Shown here: positions 53,656 to 61,543 of the stretch, one piece after another
How positions within the stretch are numbered: position 1 is the stretch's first letter
How the letters are laid out: each line of letters begins with the position of its first letter
Assembly: GCA_023554245.1 (NCBI GenBank)
Contig: JAMJQL010000061.1
Span: 1-64,000 of the forward strand
Origin: Gemmatimonadota bacterium
GTDB lineage: Bacteria > Gemmatimonadota > Gemmatimonadetes > Palauibacterales > Palauibacteraceae
Direction of reading: 5' to 3'
Length of the DNA: 64,000 nt
Notes under the pieces: model-generated
Told to the model about the DNA's origin: nothing
What the model saw: only the letters and a program-made list of their open reading frames with translations
The model's database searches: none
Program-made: the position numbers and the translations under genes

Positions 53656-53987
53656 TCCGGCTCCTTCCTCGATTCCCTGTTCGGATCCCATCTCGGCTGC
53701 AGGTCCGGAATCTCGACTCTGACCCCACCGACCAGCGAGGCGACTGAATTGTACAGCGCCGCAGCGATGGCTCCCAGAAGTCCGGCTCCGATTCCGTAGA
53801 TCAGCGGAAACACCACGACCGACCAGATCCCGAGCCGGCTGAGCAAATTCGGCTCCGTGCCGGCGGGGACATCCACGGTGGCGACGATCGCCAGGATGAG
53901 TCCAACCAGGAATCCCACGATCCCGTTCAGCGCCATGGTCACCAGAAAGACCGAGCGCAGGCTGATACGACGAATCTGGACCTGCAT
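53652..53987 (-). CDS. Small membrane protein
   Basis: 111 residues from ATG 53987. MQVQIRRISLRSVFLVTMALN leads into two hydrophobic helices (IVGFLVGLILAIVATV; IWSVVVFPLIYGIGAGLLGAI) and ALYNSVASLVGGVRVEI. The RxSLRSV...YNxVAxxVGGVxVE layout occurs in small bacterial membrane proteins of unknown function (DUF3566-like, tentative). First gene of the unit with DUF2203 and argR; divergent from a zinc-ribbon gene. Confidence 0.72.
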   Translation of the reverse strand: MQVQIRRISLRSVFLVTMALNGIVGFLVGLILAIVATVDVPAGTEPNLLSRLGIWSVVVFPLIYGIGAGLLGAIAAALYNSVASLVGGVRVEIPDLQPRWDPNRESRKEPE

Positions 53988-54061
53988 GTCGGAGAGAATA
54001 GCACCGGTCGTCGGCCGATGCACCTCGCGCGCTGGACCCCTGAAACGGTATCCTGTCTCCC

Positions 54062-54316
54062 ATGAATGACAATGGAACCGACGCGGAAACGGCCCGCCGC
54101 GGGCCCCTGCTGGATCCTGAGGCAAGCGAGAACCTGGAAGCGGACGATCGAAATCGTCCGGTGCCGGGCGGCGAGCCAGGGTGTCCGCTGTGCGGCACGT
54201 CCATGATACGCCGCGTGGAACGGCACCCCGCTCCCCGCGGAGGCGGATCTCCGTTTCGCGTCCGACTGGAGTGTCCTGCGGACGACTGCGGTGCCTGGAC
54301 GGTCTACGACTGGTAG
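54062..54316 (+). CDS. Small zinc-ribbon protein
   Basis: 84 residues. Disordered acidic N-terminus, then PGCPLCGTSMIRRVER and LECPADDCGAWTVYDW: a CxxC and a CxxxxC pair that could bind one zinc. Starts 74 bp from the divergent membrane gene. No family known to me; a real gene is likely because of the Cys pattern, but expression is unproven. Confidence 0.6.
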   Translation: MNDNGTDAETARRGPLLDPEASENLEADDRNRPVPGGEPGCPLCGTSMIRRVERHPAPRGGGSPFRVRLECPADDCGAWTVYDW

Positions 54317-54420
54317 CGGACCAAACAACGCTGTAGGGGCATACTTCCGCCTTCATCGCGTTTCGCTCCCTTCGGATTGTAAGTGGATTGTATGGGCTAG
54401 CGGAGACTCCAGGTCGTTTC

Positions 54421-54765
54421 TTCGGCACCGTGCCTCCTGGCGTGAACGGCCCCACCGTCTTCTGAGATTTGATCCCTGCTTGACCACGCGGTGTTAGGTT
54501 CAAGCGCCCCCCTCCACAAACCGGAGGTACCCATGCAAGATCGAGAGCCGACGTACGTCGTCATCCACGACATTGACATGAGCTTCTTGAGCATCGTGTT
54601 CTTCACTCTCAAATGGTTCGTGGCCACGATCCCGGCGGTGGTGATCATGATGCTCTTCTGGGGAGCTCTGATGTATTTCATGACTGCCATCGGCCTCTTT
54701 CCTACTCCCCCCGCCTACTAGAAGCGGGCGGCAACCGTCGGTCTTCGTTTCGGCACCGTGCCTCC
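54421..54765. repeat. 17-bp direct repeat inside the small-ORF island
   Basis: TTCGGCACCGTGCCTCC at 54421-54437 recurs exactly at 54749-54765. Sequence after each copy is also similar (GGCCCCACCG..TCTT and GGCCCACCGGGTCTT), so the repeat is imperfectly about 45 bp. The copies flank the 62-residue membrane protein gene. Confidence 0.55.
54533..54721 (+). CDS. Small single-helix membrane protein
   Basis: 62 residues from ATG 54533, preceded by GGAGGT. DREPTYVVIHDIDMSFLSIV leads into a long hydrophobic helix (WFVATIPAVVIMMLFWGALM). Unknown function; the good ribosome-binding site and coherent membrane helix support it. Confidence 0.6.
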   Translation: MQDREPTYVVIHDIDMSFLSIVFFTLKWFVATIPAVVIMMLFWGALMYFMTAIGLFPTPPAY

Positions 54766-54787
54766 GAACCGGCCGGCCCACCGGGTC

Positions 54788-54931
54788 TTAAGCAGGGTGA
54801 GCGCCCTGTCGCGCCTTCACGGCCTCGTGCCGCTTCTGGCGTGCGCGACGTTCGTAAGCCTTCGCCGTCGATTCCGCTTCACGTGACTGTCGGAGCAGGT
54901 TCTCGATCAGCCATTCGTTCGATTTCGCCAT
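54788..54931 (-). CDS. Small basic helical protein
   Basis: 47 residues from ATG 54931, with GAAGGAGA upstream. MAKSNEWLIENLLRQSREAE then a highly charged, Arg/Lys/Ala-rich helix (AYERRARQKRHEAVKARQ). Unknown function. It lies 97 nt downstream of the 89-residue gene on the same strand, probably cotranscribed. Confidence 0.5.
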   Translation of the reverse strand: MAKSNEWLIENLLRQSREAESTAKAYERRARQKRHEAVKARQGAHPA

Positions 54932-55028
54932 GATCTTGTCTCCTTCCGAGCAGGGCGGGACCGGAGGCCGTGTGTATTCCCCGGGGCCGCTGAGGTACGC
55001 CGCCGGATCTTCCCGGCCACCGTATCGT

Positions 55029-55298
55029 TCAGTGCCAGTCGGATCGGCCTGGGGCCACGTCGTCCTCGGGCTCCGGCTCGGTCGGAATGAGCAGCGCCCG
55101 CACCTTCGACACCTCGCGCTCCACCAGTTTGTCGGCGCGTTCCTGCCCGACTTTCCGAGCGAGCTCCGTGTACATATCGCCATAGATTTTGGTAACGAAG
55201 CCAACCAGGTCGGCAGGCGACATCGCACCGTTCACGCATCGGTCAACGCAGATGCCCATGCGGGCCACGCCCTGGGCGTAAAACTCAACCGTATTCAT
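55029..55298 (-). CDS. Small helical protein, unknown function
   Basis: 89 residues from ATG 55298, with AGGAGAG upstream. MNTVEFYAQGVARMGICVDR, a second Cys shortly after, then amphipathic helices (VTKIYGDMYTELARKVGQE, ADKLVEREVSKVRALL) and an acidic tail. No family recognised; helical dimer possible. Confidence 0.55.
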   Translation of the reverse strand: MNTVEFYAQGVARMGICVDRCVNGAMSPADLVGFVTKIYGDMYTELARKVGQERADKLVEREVSKVRALLIPTEPEPEDDVAPGRSDWH

Positions 55299-55449
55299 CG
55301 GGTCTCTCCTGTGGTTGTGATGCAGCCGCCGCAGGCGCAGAAGTAGCCACGCGGCGAGTCGGGGGATTCACACCGGCAGAACACGCTCGGTGTAAGTGGA
55401 TTGTTAGGGTTGTCGAGCGGTTTGGCTCGATTTGCCGTAGGAGAGAGTG

Positions 55450-55485
55450 GGACGGACTCCTCAGCTAAGTCGCTGGAGTCCGTCC
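55450..55485. terminator. 11-bp perfect inverted repeat downstream of SDR gene
   Basis: GGACGGACTCC (55450-55460) pairs perfectly with GGAGTCCGTCC (55475-55485) around a 14-nt loop, and pairing can extend outward with one bulged G. It is 88 nt past the SDR stop on the minus strand. No T tract, so it could be a terminator or a palindromic repeat. Confidence 0.45.
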
Positions 55486-55572
55486 ACTTGTGGAATAACG
55501 TGGGTTGTTGCGGAACCGTCCCAAAATTACGACTGGTAGACTGCCGGCCGGTTCTGCTCGAACGCGGCTGTC

Positions 55573-56295
55573 CTACACCGACTCCCGATCGAACTCCTTC
55601 GCCCTGAAACGTCTGCCGGTGACGTCACGCGCCCGGTCCGAGGCGAGCCAGACGAAGATATCCGCGACCTCGGCGGGAGTCGGAACCCCTGAGGGATCCT
55701 CTTCCGGGTAAGCTGCTGCCCGCATTTCCGTGCGCATCGATCCGGGATCGACCGCATTGGACCGGATACCGTACTCATCGAGCTCTCCCGCGAGCATTTC
55801 GGAGAGCGCCTCCAGCGCGTTCTTCGAGGCGCAATAGGCCCCCCACAGCGGCCTTCCGTGGTCTCCGACGCCCGACGAGACGTGGATCATCGAGCCGCCT
55901 CGTTCGCGCAGTGCCGGAATCACCGTCTTCGCGGCGAGAAAGGCGCCATTCAGATTCACGTCGATCACCTGTCGCCAGGCTTCTTCCGGATACGACTCGA
56001 TCGCCACGCGCGGGCCCAGCATCGAAGCGTTGTTGACGAAGATGTCGATCGAACCGAACTCCGCCTGCGTGTCCTCGAGCCATAGGTCCAGATCGGCCTG
56101 CGAGGTTACATCAGCGACCGTTCCCCGAGCTCGCCCGCCCGCCGATTCGATCTCCGACACCACGGCCGCGATTTCGCCCGAATCGCGGGCGCAGATCGAA
56201 ACGGCGGCTCCCTCGGCCGCGAATCGCCTGGCGAGCGCCGCGCCCAGGCCCTTCGAGCCTCCCGTGATCATGGCGGTCTTCCCCCTCAGTTCCAT
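55573..56295 (-). CDS. Short-chain dehydrogenase/reductase
   Basis: 240 residues. NAD(P) site ITGGSKGLGAALARRF, NNAS motif (FVNNASMLGP), catalytic Ser in HVSSGVGDHG and the YxxxK pair in GAYCASKNALEAL. C-terminal NAVDPGSMRTEM is typical of classical SDRs such as FabG-like reductases. Substrate unknown. Divergent from the class III aminotransferase. Confidence 0.9.
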   Translation of the reverse strand: MELRGKTAMITGGSKGLGAALARRFAAEGAAVSICARDSGEIAAVVSEIESAGGRARGTVADVTSQADLDLWLEDTQAEFGSIDIFVNNASMLGPRVAIESYPEEAWRQVIDVNLNGAFLAAKTVIPALRERGGSMIHVSSGVGDHGRPLWGAYCASKNALEALSEMLAGELDEYGIRSNAVDPGSMRTEMRAAAYPEEDPSGVPTPAEVADIFVWLASDRARDVTGRRFRAKEFDRESV

Positions 56296-56371
56296 CGGAT
56301 CTCCTCTCGATTGTCTCGCATTGCAGTCTCGCCTCGTTGACGCTCTTCGGACGCCGGTACAGCTTGCGCCG

Positions 56372-57742
56372 ATGAGCGCTCACGATTCGAACCTGCCTCC
56401 CCGTATTCGGGTTAACCCTCCCGGCCCGCGTTCGCGGTCCCTGGCACGGCGGCTGAGGTCGGTCGAGTCCCGCAACATCACCTTCGTTTCCGACGAGTTT
56501 CCCATCTTCTGGCGGCGGGCTCGCGGCAGCAACGTGTGGGACGCCGATGGGAACCGGTTCGTGGATCTCTCGGCCGGATTCGCGGTCGCAGGTTCGGGGC
56601 ACCGGAATCCGAGAATCGTCAAGGCCCTTCGCCGACAGATCGCGCACCTGCTGCACGGCATGGGAGATGTACACCCGCCCGAGTTGAAGGTCCGACTGCT
56701 GGAGCGACTCGCGAAGCTCTCTCCCTGGTCCGAATCTCGCGGCATCCTGGCGAATTCGGGATCCGAAGCGATCGAAGCGGCACTGAAGACGGCGCGTCTG
56801 CGCACCGGAAAGCCGGGCGTAATCGCGTTCACGGGCGCATACCACGGACTCACGTACGGCGCCCTCGCGGTGACCGACCGGGAGCTGTTCCGGGTACCCT
56901 TCGAGGACCAGCTGAACCGGCACGTGTTTCGAGCGCCGTTTCCGCAGTCGTTCCGGCCCGCATCCGGGATCGAGGGCTGCTCGGACCCCGTCGCGGCCTC
57001 GCTGGCCGCAGTCGAGAGGATCCTGACCGACCCCGGCGGAGAGACGGTGGGCTGCGTGATCGTCGAGCCGGTGCAGGGAAGAGGCGGCGACGTCGTGCCT
57101 CCACCGGGATTCCTCGCGGGCCTGGCCCGAATCTGCCGCGAGCGAGACCTGGTTCTCGTGTTCGACGAGATCTATACCGGCCTCGGTCGAACTGGCCGGA
57201 TGTTCGCATTCGAGCACGAAGAAGTAGTGCCGGACGTGATCTGCATCGGCAAGGCTTTGTCGGGAGCGCTGCCGATCGCCGCCTGTCTGGGGTCCGCACA
57301 GGTGATGGAGGCCTGGCCAGCCTCGAGCGGCGAAGCCAAGCACACCTCGACATTCCTCGGGAACCCGCTCGCCTGTGCCGCCGCGATCGCCTCCCTTGGA
57401 GAGATCGAGAGATTGCACCTGCCGGCCCGGGCGGAGGAAATGGGAGAGTACCTGCGGGGACTGCTCGATTCGCTGGCCGGCCGCCAGTCCCGGATCGGCG
57501 AGATCCGGGGACGGGGGCTGATGATCGGGATCGACCTGGTGCTCGATCGCGGCTCGACGGACCCCGATCCGACGCTGGCCGAACGGCTGACTCTTTCGGC
57601 GCTGCGCCAGGGCTGGATCCTGCTTCCGGGCGGGCCGCATGGAAATGTCATCTCGCTCTCACCGCCGCTGACGATCTCCCGGGACCTGCTCCGCCTCGCC
57701 GTTCGCATGCTCGATGAGACCCTCGAGGAACTCACGAGCTGA
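56372..57742 (+). CDS. Class III PLP-dependent aminotransferase (4-aminobutyrate aminotransferase-like)
   Basis: 456 residues from ATG 56372. Signatures: VWDADGNRFVDLSAGFAV, NSGSEAIEAALKTARL, GAYHGLTYGALAVT, VIVEPVQGRGGDVVPP, the Asp in LVFDEIYTGLGRTG and the Schiff-base Lys in ICIGKALSGALPIA. The family includes 4-aminobutyrate, acetylornithine and ornithine aminotransferases; the arginine genes 4 kb away make acetylornithine conceivable but the sequence is more GabT-like. Confidence 0.9.
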   Translation: MSAHDSNLPPRIRVNPPGPRSRSLARRLRSVESRNITFVSDEFPIFWRRARGSNVWDADGNRFVDLSAGFAVAGSGHRNPRIVKALRRQIAHLLHGMGDVHPPELKVRLLERLAKLSPWSESRGILANSGSEAIEAALKTARLRTGKPGVIAFTGAYHGLTYGALAVTDRELFRVPFEDQLNRHVFRAPFPQSFRPASGIEGCSDPVAASLAAVERILTDPGGETVGCVIVEPVQGRGGDVVPPPGFLAGLARICRERDLVLVFDEIYTGLGRTGRMFAFEHEEVVPDVICIGKALSGALPIAACLGSAQVMEAWPASSGEAKHTSTFLGNPLACAAAIASLGEIERLHLPARAEEMGEYLRGLLDSLAGRQSRIGEIRGRGLMIGIDLVLDRGSTDPDPTLAERLTLSALRQGWILLPGGPHGNVISLSPPLTISRDLLRLAVRMLDETLEELTS

Positions 57743-57763
57743 ACAATCCGTAATTGCCCGGAT

Positions 57764-57791
57764 TTGCCATGCGAAGCCCGGCGGATACATT
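57764..57791 (+). promoter_or_regulatory. Possible promoter for nfu-type gene
   Basis: TTGCCA (57764-57769) and TACATT (57786-57791), 16-nt spacer, giving a leader of about 50 nt before the Nfu-type gene. Confidence 0.4.
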
Positions 57792-57847
57792 GCGGCCGCA
57801 TCCGTTCGAGGACGGACGGTGCGCCGTAACCGAGGAGACGACCTTCC

Positions 57848-58120
57848 GTGTCCCGATTGAACATTGAAGTAGAGGGAACGCCGAATCCGAGCGCGGCCAA
57901 GTTCGTGCTTGGAAGCGGCAGTCTCGGAGAGGACAGCCGCAGCTACTTTTCGGCTGCGGATGCCGAGGGCGACCCGCTGGCGGAGCGACTGTTCGGGATC
58001 CAGGGCGTCAGGGCCCTGTTCATGGTCGACAATTTCATCACGGTGACCAGGACGGATGACACGGCCTGGGACGAGATAGTGGAGGAAGTCCTTTGCGCGA
58101 TTCGCGAGGAATTGGAATAG
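57848..58120 (+). CDS. Nfu N-terminal-domain protein (iron-sulfur scaffold related)
   Basis: 90 residues. VEGTPNPSAAKFVLGSG, PLAERLFGIQGVRALFMVDNFITVTR and TAWDEIVEEVLCAI match the Scaffold protein Nfu/NifU N-terminal domain. The C-terminal CxxC cluster-binding domain is absent, so it is a stand-alone N domain. Its last 28 nt overlap the next gene in another frame. Confidence 0.85.
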   Translation: MSRLNIEVEGTPNPSAAKFVLGSGSLGEDSRSYFSAADAEGDPLAERLFGIQGVRALFMVDNFITVTRTDDTAWDEIVEEVLCAIREELE

Positions 58121-59265
58121 CCGGTCTGCCCGGGGGCGCTGGAGCGACGTTCTTGCTCACCCTGCTCGCGGGCCTGGCGGCCTGCGGGGGCCAGGAGGAG
58201 CAGGAAGCCGAAGCATCCGCAGGCGGGATGGAGGCACCGGTCCAGACGGTCGCTGCGGTGGACCCGGGTTTCGAGACCGGGTCCCGGGCGGTCGACTCGC
58301 TGATTCACCCGGACGAGGTGCACCTGACGAACCTGCGGCAGCTGACCTATGCCGGTCAGAACGCCGAGGCCTACTGGTCGGTCGATGACGAGTGGATCAT
58401 CTTCCAGGCCACGCCCCGGGACGGCAACTGCGACCAGCAGTACGTGATGCGTCCGGACGGAAGCGAGCTGCGCATGGTGAGCACGGGCAAGGGTCGCACC
58501 ACCTGCGGCTACTTCATTCCCGGCACCGACAAGATCGTCTACGGCTCGACCCATCTGGCCAGTGACGAGTGCCCGCCCGATCCGGATATGTCCCAGGGGT
58601 ACGTCTGGGGACTCTTCCCGGGATACGACGTGTTCGTGTCCGATGTGGACGGCTCGAACCTGACCCGGCTCACCGACAATCCGCGCTACGACGCGGAGCC
58701 GACGATGTCCCGCGACGGCGAGTGGATCGTGTTCACCTCGATGCGCGAGGGGGACCTCGACATCTACAAGATGCGCACCGACGGTTCGGAGCTGACGCGT
58801 CTGACCGACACCCCCGGATACGACGGCGGGCCGTTCTTTTCCTATGACGGGACGAAGATCATCTACCGGGCTTCCCACCCGGAGGGCGACGAGCTCGCCG
58901 ACTACGAGCGGCTACTGGCCCAGGACATGATCCGGCCCTCGCAGCTGGACATCTGGATCATGGACGCCGATGGCGGCAACAAGCGCCAGATCACGGACAA
59001 CGGCGCTGCGAACTTCGGCCCCTACCTGTTTCCGTCGGGCGACCGCCTGATCTTCTCTTCGAACCTCGGCAGCGACAACGGCCGCGAGTTCGACCTGTGG
59101 GCAATCGACGTGGACGGGACGAACCTCGAGCAGATCACGCACACCGGCGACTTCGACGGCTTTCCGATGTTCAACTCGGACGGCACGAAGCTGATCTTCG
59201 CTTCGAACCGGGGCAACGAGCTGCCGCGGGAGACCAACGTGTTCATCGCTGACTGGGTGGACTGA
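58093..59265 (+). CDS. TolB-like PD40 beta-propeller lipoprotein
   Basis: 390 residues from TTG 58093. Signal and lipobox: FLLTLLAGLAAC. Six WD40-like PD40 blades are visible (AYWSVDDEWIIFQA, GYFIPGTDKIVYGS, EPTMSRDGEWIVFTS, GPFFSYDGTKIIYRA, PYLFPSGDRLIFSS, FPMFNSDGTKLIFAS). Similar to the TolB propeller but without its N-terminal domain. Extracytoplasmic; binding partner unknown. Confidence 0.85.
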   Translation: MRDSRGIGIAGLPGGAGATFLLTLLAGLAACGGQEEQEAEASAGGMEAPVQTVAAVDPGFETGSRAVDSLIHPDEVHLTNLRQLTYAGQNAEAYWSVDDEWIIFQATPRDGNCDQQYVMRPDGSELRMVSTGKGRTTCGYFIPGTDKIVYGSTHLASDECPPDPDMSQGYVWGLFPGYDVFVSDVDGSNLTRLTDNPRYDAEPTMSRDGEWIVFTSMREGDLDIYKMRTDGSELTRLTDTPGYDGGPFFSYDGTKIIYRASHPEGDELADYERLLAQDMIRPSQLDIWIMDADGGNKRQITDNGAANFGPYLFPSGDRLIFSSNLGSDNGREFDLWAIDVDGTNLEQITHTGDFDGFPMFNSDGTKLIFASNRGNELPRETNVFIADWVD

Positions 59266-59639
59266 GGGCAGAGGCGGTAGTCGAGGGGAATGGGTGGCAG
59301 CCCGGAGCGCCCCAATCCATGTGGTAGCTGAAAAGATATCGGAAGGTGTCCACTGAACCGGGGCAACTCAGACATGAGTTCAATCGCGCCAAACTTCATA
59401 CTGAATCGGCCAATGGGTTCGGACCACTTCAATGCCTCAGGCGAATTCAAGAGTACTGTGGTCTTGCCTCGGCGTGTCTTCTTGGCTGGCTGGGTCACGC
59501 AATTGATTCCGTTGAGAAGAGAGGTCTAACGGCCAACGCCTGAGTTGCGCGGCGACTACTACTGACGTCCGTCGGACATGTCACCGCGCCAACTCCAGGT
59601 GCGTCTAGGTGTGGAGCCAGGACCGCGAAAGAGCTGGAC
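59266..59639. other. Intergenic, no gene, holds an attC-like inverted repeat
   Basis: 374 bp between convergent propeller genes. No convincing gene: short frames have no ribosome-binding site or domain. Base composition is lower in GC than the flanking DNA. An attC-like structure is listed separately. Confidence 0.5.
59524..59609. repeat. attC-like imperfect inverted repeat
   Basis: GTCTAAC (59524-59530) fits the integron core RYYYAAC. The arm CGCCTGAGTTGCGCGG (59537-59552) pairs base for base with 59584-59603 apart from four extra bases on the right arm, like the extrahelical bases of attC sites. The right end GCGTCTAGGT resembles GCGTTAGGT with one inserted C. Confidence 0.35.
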
Positions 59640-61112
59640 TTACCGGAGCTCCGGCCCCCAATCCGGAACACCATCGTTTGAATCGGCGGTCGTGAGTTGG
59701 GTCGGACTGCCACCGGCAACATCAACGACGAAGATGTTGAACTGCGTTCCCGGCATGTCCCGGAAGGCGATTTGCCCGCCGTCCGGTGACCAGCTAGGGT
59801 CGGCATTGCTGGCGTGCAGTCGGTCCGCAACGAGCCTCAGGCCAGACCCATCGGCGTTCATCACATATAAGTCCGAACCCACAACGGAGGTCATCGCGAG
59901 ACGGGTCCAGTCCGGCGACCAGACGGGGCCAACGAAACCATCCGGAATCGTCTCGAGATTCTCCGGAAGCCAGTGGGGGTCCAAGGCGGCCGCCTCCTCA
60001 AGCGTAAGGAGTGTAAGCCCTGACCCGTCCGGATTGACCACGGCCGGTCCATGCCCGAAGTATTCGAAGTAGATCTGGCTGCCGTCCGGAGACCACGCGG
60101 GCCACCAGTCGTTTCCGCCCGGGTTGTTCGAGAGGTTGACGAGCCCGGTAAGATCGGCGTTCACGACAGCGATCTCGGTTTCATCAAAGCCCGGGGCACC
60201 GGCCGTTTCCCATACGAACGCGAGCTTGCTTCCATCCGGTGACCAGGACAGATCATAGAAGTTGCCCGCTTGGCGCATAATCGGCCCGGCATCCGTTCCG
60301 TCCGGCCGAAACATGCGGATCTCGGCGGTTGTCCCGTCACCGCTAATGAATGCGATTCGTTTTCCGTCGGGAGACCACACGGGATGACCCAGGTAGCCGC
60401 GATACGCGTGGAGCTGTGTGATCTCGTTTCCATCGGAATCAGTGGCGTAGATTCCGACGAGCCCAGAACGGTCGCCAGAGAACACTATCCGTGACTGGCT
60501 GACGTAGCACGAGACGCTCAGGCCCTTAGTCGCGGTCTCGCCGTAGGCGACGACGACTTCGAATGATTCTCCTTCCCGCACCTCACAGTTCTGTGCCACA
60601 TCGGTGACCGTGACCGTGTTTGCTCCGACCGCTACGCCGCCGAGGGTGACAGACCCAGTTGCCGGCAGAGGTTGTGAATCGACTCCGGGTACTGTGATCA
60701 CATAGCCATCCGGGTCGAGATCAACCCCATTCGTCCATACCGAGATCTCGATCGACCCAACGTTGGCAGCGCAGCCAATAGACATGTCAACCGTTGATGT
60801 CTCCCCACCTGCCAACGACACGACAGCCGGGTTTTCTGTTGTGGCAGTGCAGTTTGACGGTATGCCCGAGACAAGAACACTGTGTTGCCCATGCGGCAGG
60901 TCGGAGAATGTGACAGACCCGTCCGCCTGAATGGTGCGAACTTCGCCGTCGTCTACCGCCACCGTGAATGCGGCAGGCGCATCCTCCCCTGTCACGCTCA
61001 GGCTGACCGTGATCGAACCTGTGGAAGGGCCCGTGGTGGGTTCTCCATCACATGTCGCGACAAGCAATGTGGAGACAAAGGCAGGAAAGAACCCTCTGCG
61101 AAGCTTTCGCAA
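59640..61112 (-). CDS. Secreted PD40 beta-propeller protein with N-terminal Ig-like/PEGA-like repeats
   Basis: 490 residues. N-terminus RGFFPAFVSTLLVATC is a signal peptide, possibly lipidated. Residues 30-200 form two beta-sandwich repeats (GSITVSLSVTGEDAP; GSIEISVWTNGVDLDPDGY). The C-terminal propeller has five recognisable PD40 blades (PVWSPDGKRIAFIS, LSWSPDGSKLAFVW, PAWSPDGSQIYFEY, PVWSPDWTRLAMTS, PSWSPDGGQIAFRD). Lower GC than neighbours. Role unknown. Confidence 0.8.
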   Translation of the reverse strand: MRKLRRGFFPAFVSTLLVATCDGEPTTGPSTGSITVSLSVTGEDAPAAFTVAVDDGEVRTIQADGSVTFSDLPHGQHSVLVSGIPSNCTATTENPAVVSLAGGETSTVDMSIGCAANVGSIEISVWTNGVDLDPDGYVITVPGVDSQPLPATGSVTLGGVAVGANTVTVTDVAQNCEVREGESFEVVVAYGETATKGLSVSCYVSQSRIVFSGDRSGLVGIYATDSDGNEITQLHAYRGYLGHPVWSPDGKRIAFISGDGTTAEIRMFRPDGTDAGPIMRQAGNFYDLSWSPDGSKLAFVWETAGAPGFDETEIAVVNADLTGLVNLSNNPGGNDWWPAWSPDGSQIYFEYFGHGPAVVNPDGSGLTLLTLEEAAALDPHWLPENLETIPDGFVGPVWSPDWTRLAMTSVVGSDLYVMNADGSGLRLVADRLHASNADPSWSPDGGQIAFRDMPGTQFNIFVVDVAGGSPTQLTTADSNDGVPDWGPELR

Positions 61113-61543
61113 GCCGCACCTCCTTGGTCATTGGCGGTCTGCCTACTTACTCGCAAGGGCCGACCACATGAGAAGAAGGCCGCCCAGAGCACAAATCTAA
61201 CGTCCTCAGCCTGACAACCGCGAGGAAAGTTTCTACAAGCAAGAATCACACCCTCAACGAATACGTATCTCGGGTCTGACTTGGTGGTCTTACCTCACAA
61301 TATCTAACTGTCAGCTCGACGCGACTCCCGGAGACGTGAGGCCGCACGAACTGAGCTGTAGGTGCCATCCTGGGGCATGCCGACAAAAGCTCGACGCGCC
61401 GCCTACAGGGCGGCAACGGTGAGCGTTAATCTGTGGGGGAAGCGGTAGATGCACGCAGCGTTGATCTAGGCGATGTGTGCGCGTATTGTTCCATGCTGCG
61501 CCCCGTTGACCTTTTAGTGTTCATCTCACGAAGGGAGGCGGAT
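61113..61543. other. Divergent intergenic region, lower GC
   Basis: 431 bp between two secreted-protein genes. Contains two ATCTAAC sequences (61195-61201, 61302-61308) and a hairpin GCCGCC/GGCGGC (61398-61414). No gene is supported. Confidence 0.5.

Larger units (their letters stand above)
54378..55404. repeat. 14-bp direct repeats bounding a small-ORF island
   Basis: TGTAAGTGGATTGT occurs at 54378-54391 and at 55391-55404, both times followed by a G-rich run. The first copy also holds a tandem GGATTGTA (54374-54381, 54385-54392). The pair brackets about 1 kb with three small genes. Confidence 0.55.

Noticed and set aside
59346-59543. Short frames between the two propeller genes
   Set aside because: No ribosome-binding site, membrane helix or domain, and it overlaps the attC-like repeat.
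61302-61430. Second possible attC-like site starting at ATCTAAC
   Set aside because: Only six bases (CAGCTC/GAGCTG) pair and the right core is poor; left as a note in the intergenic entry.
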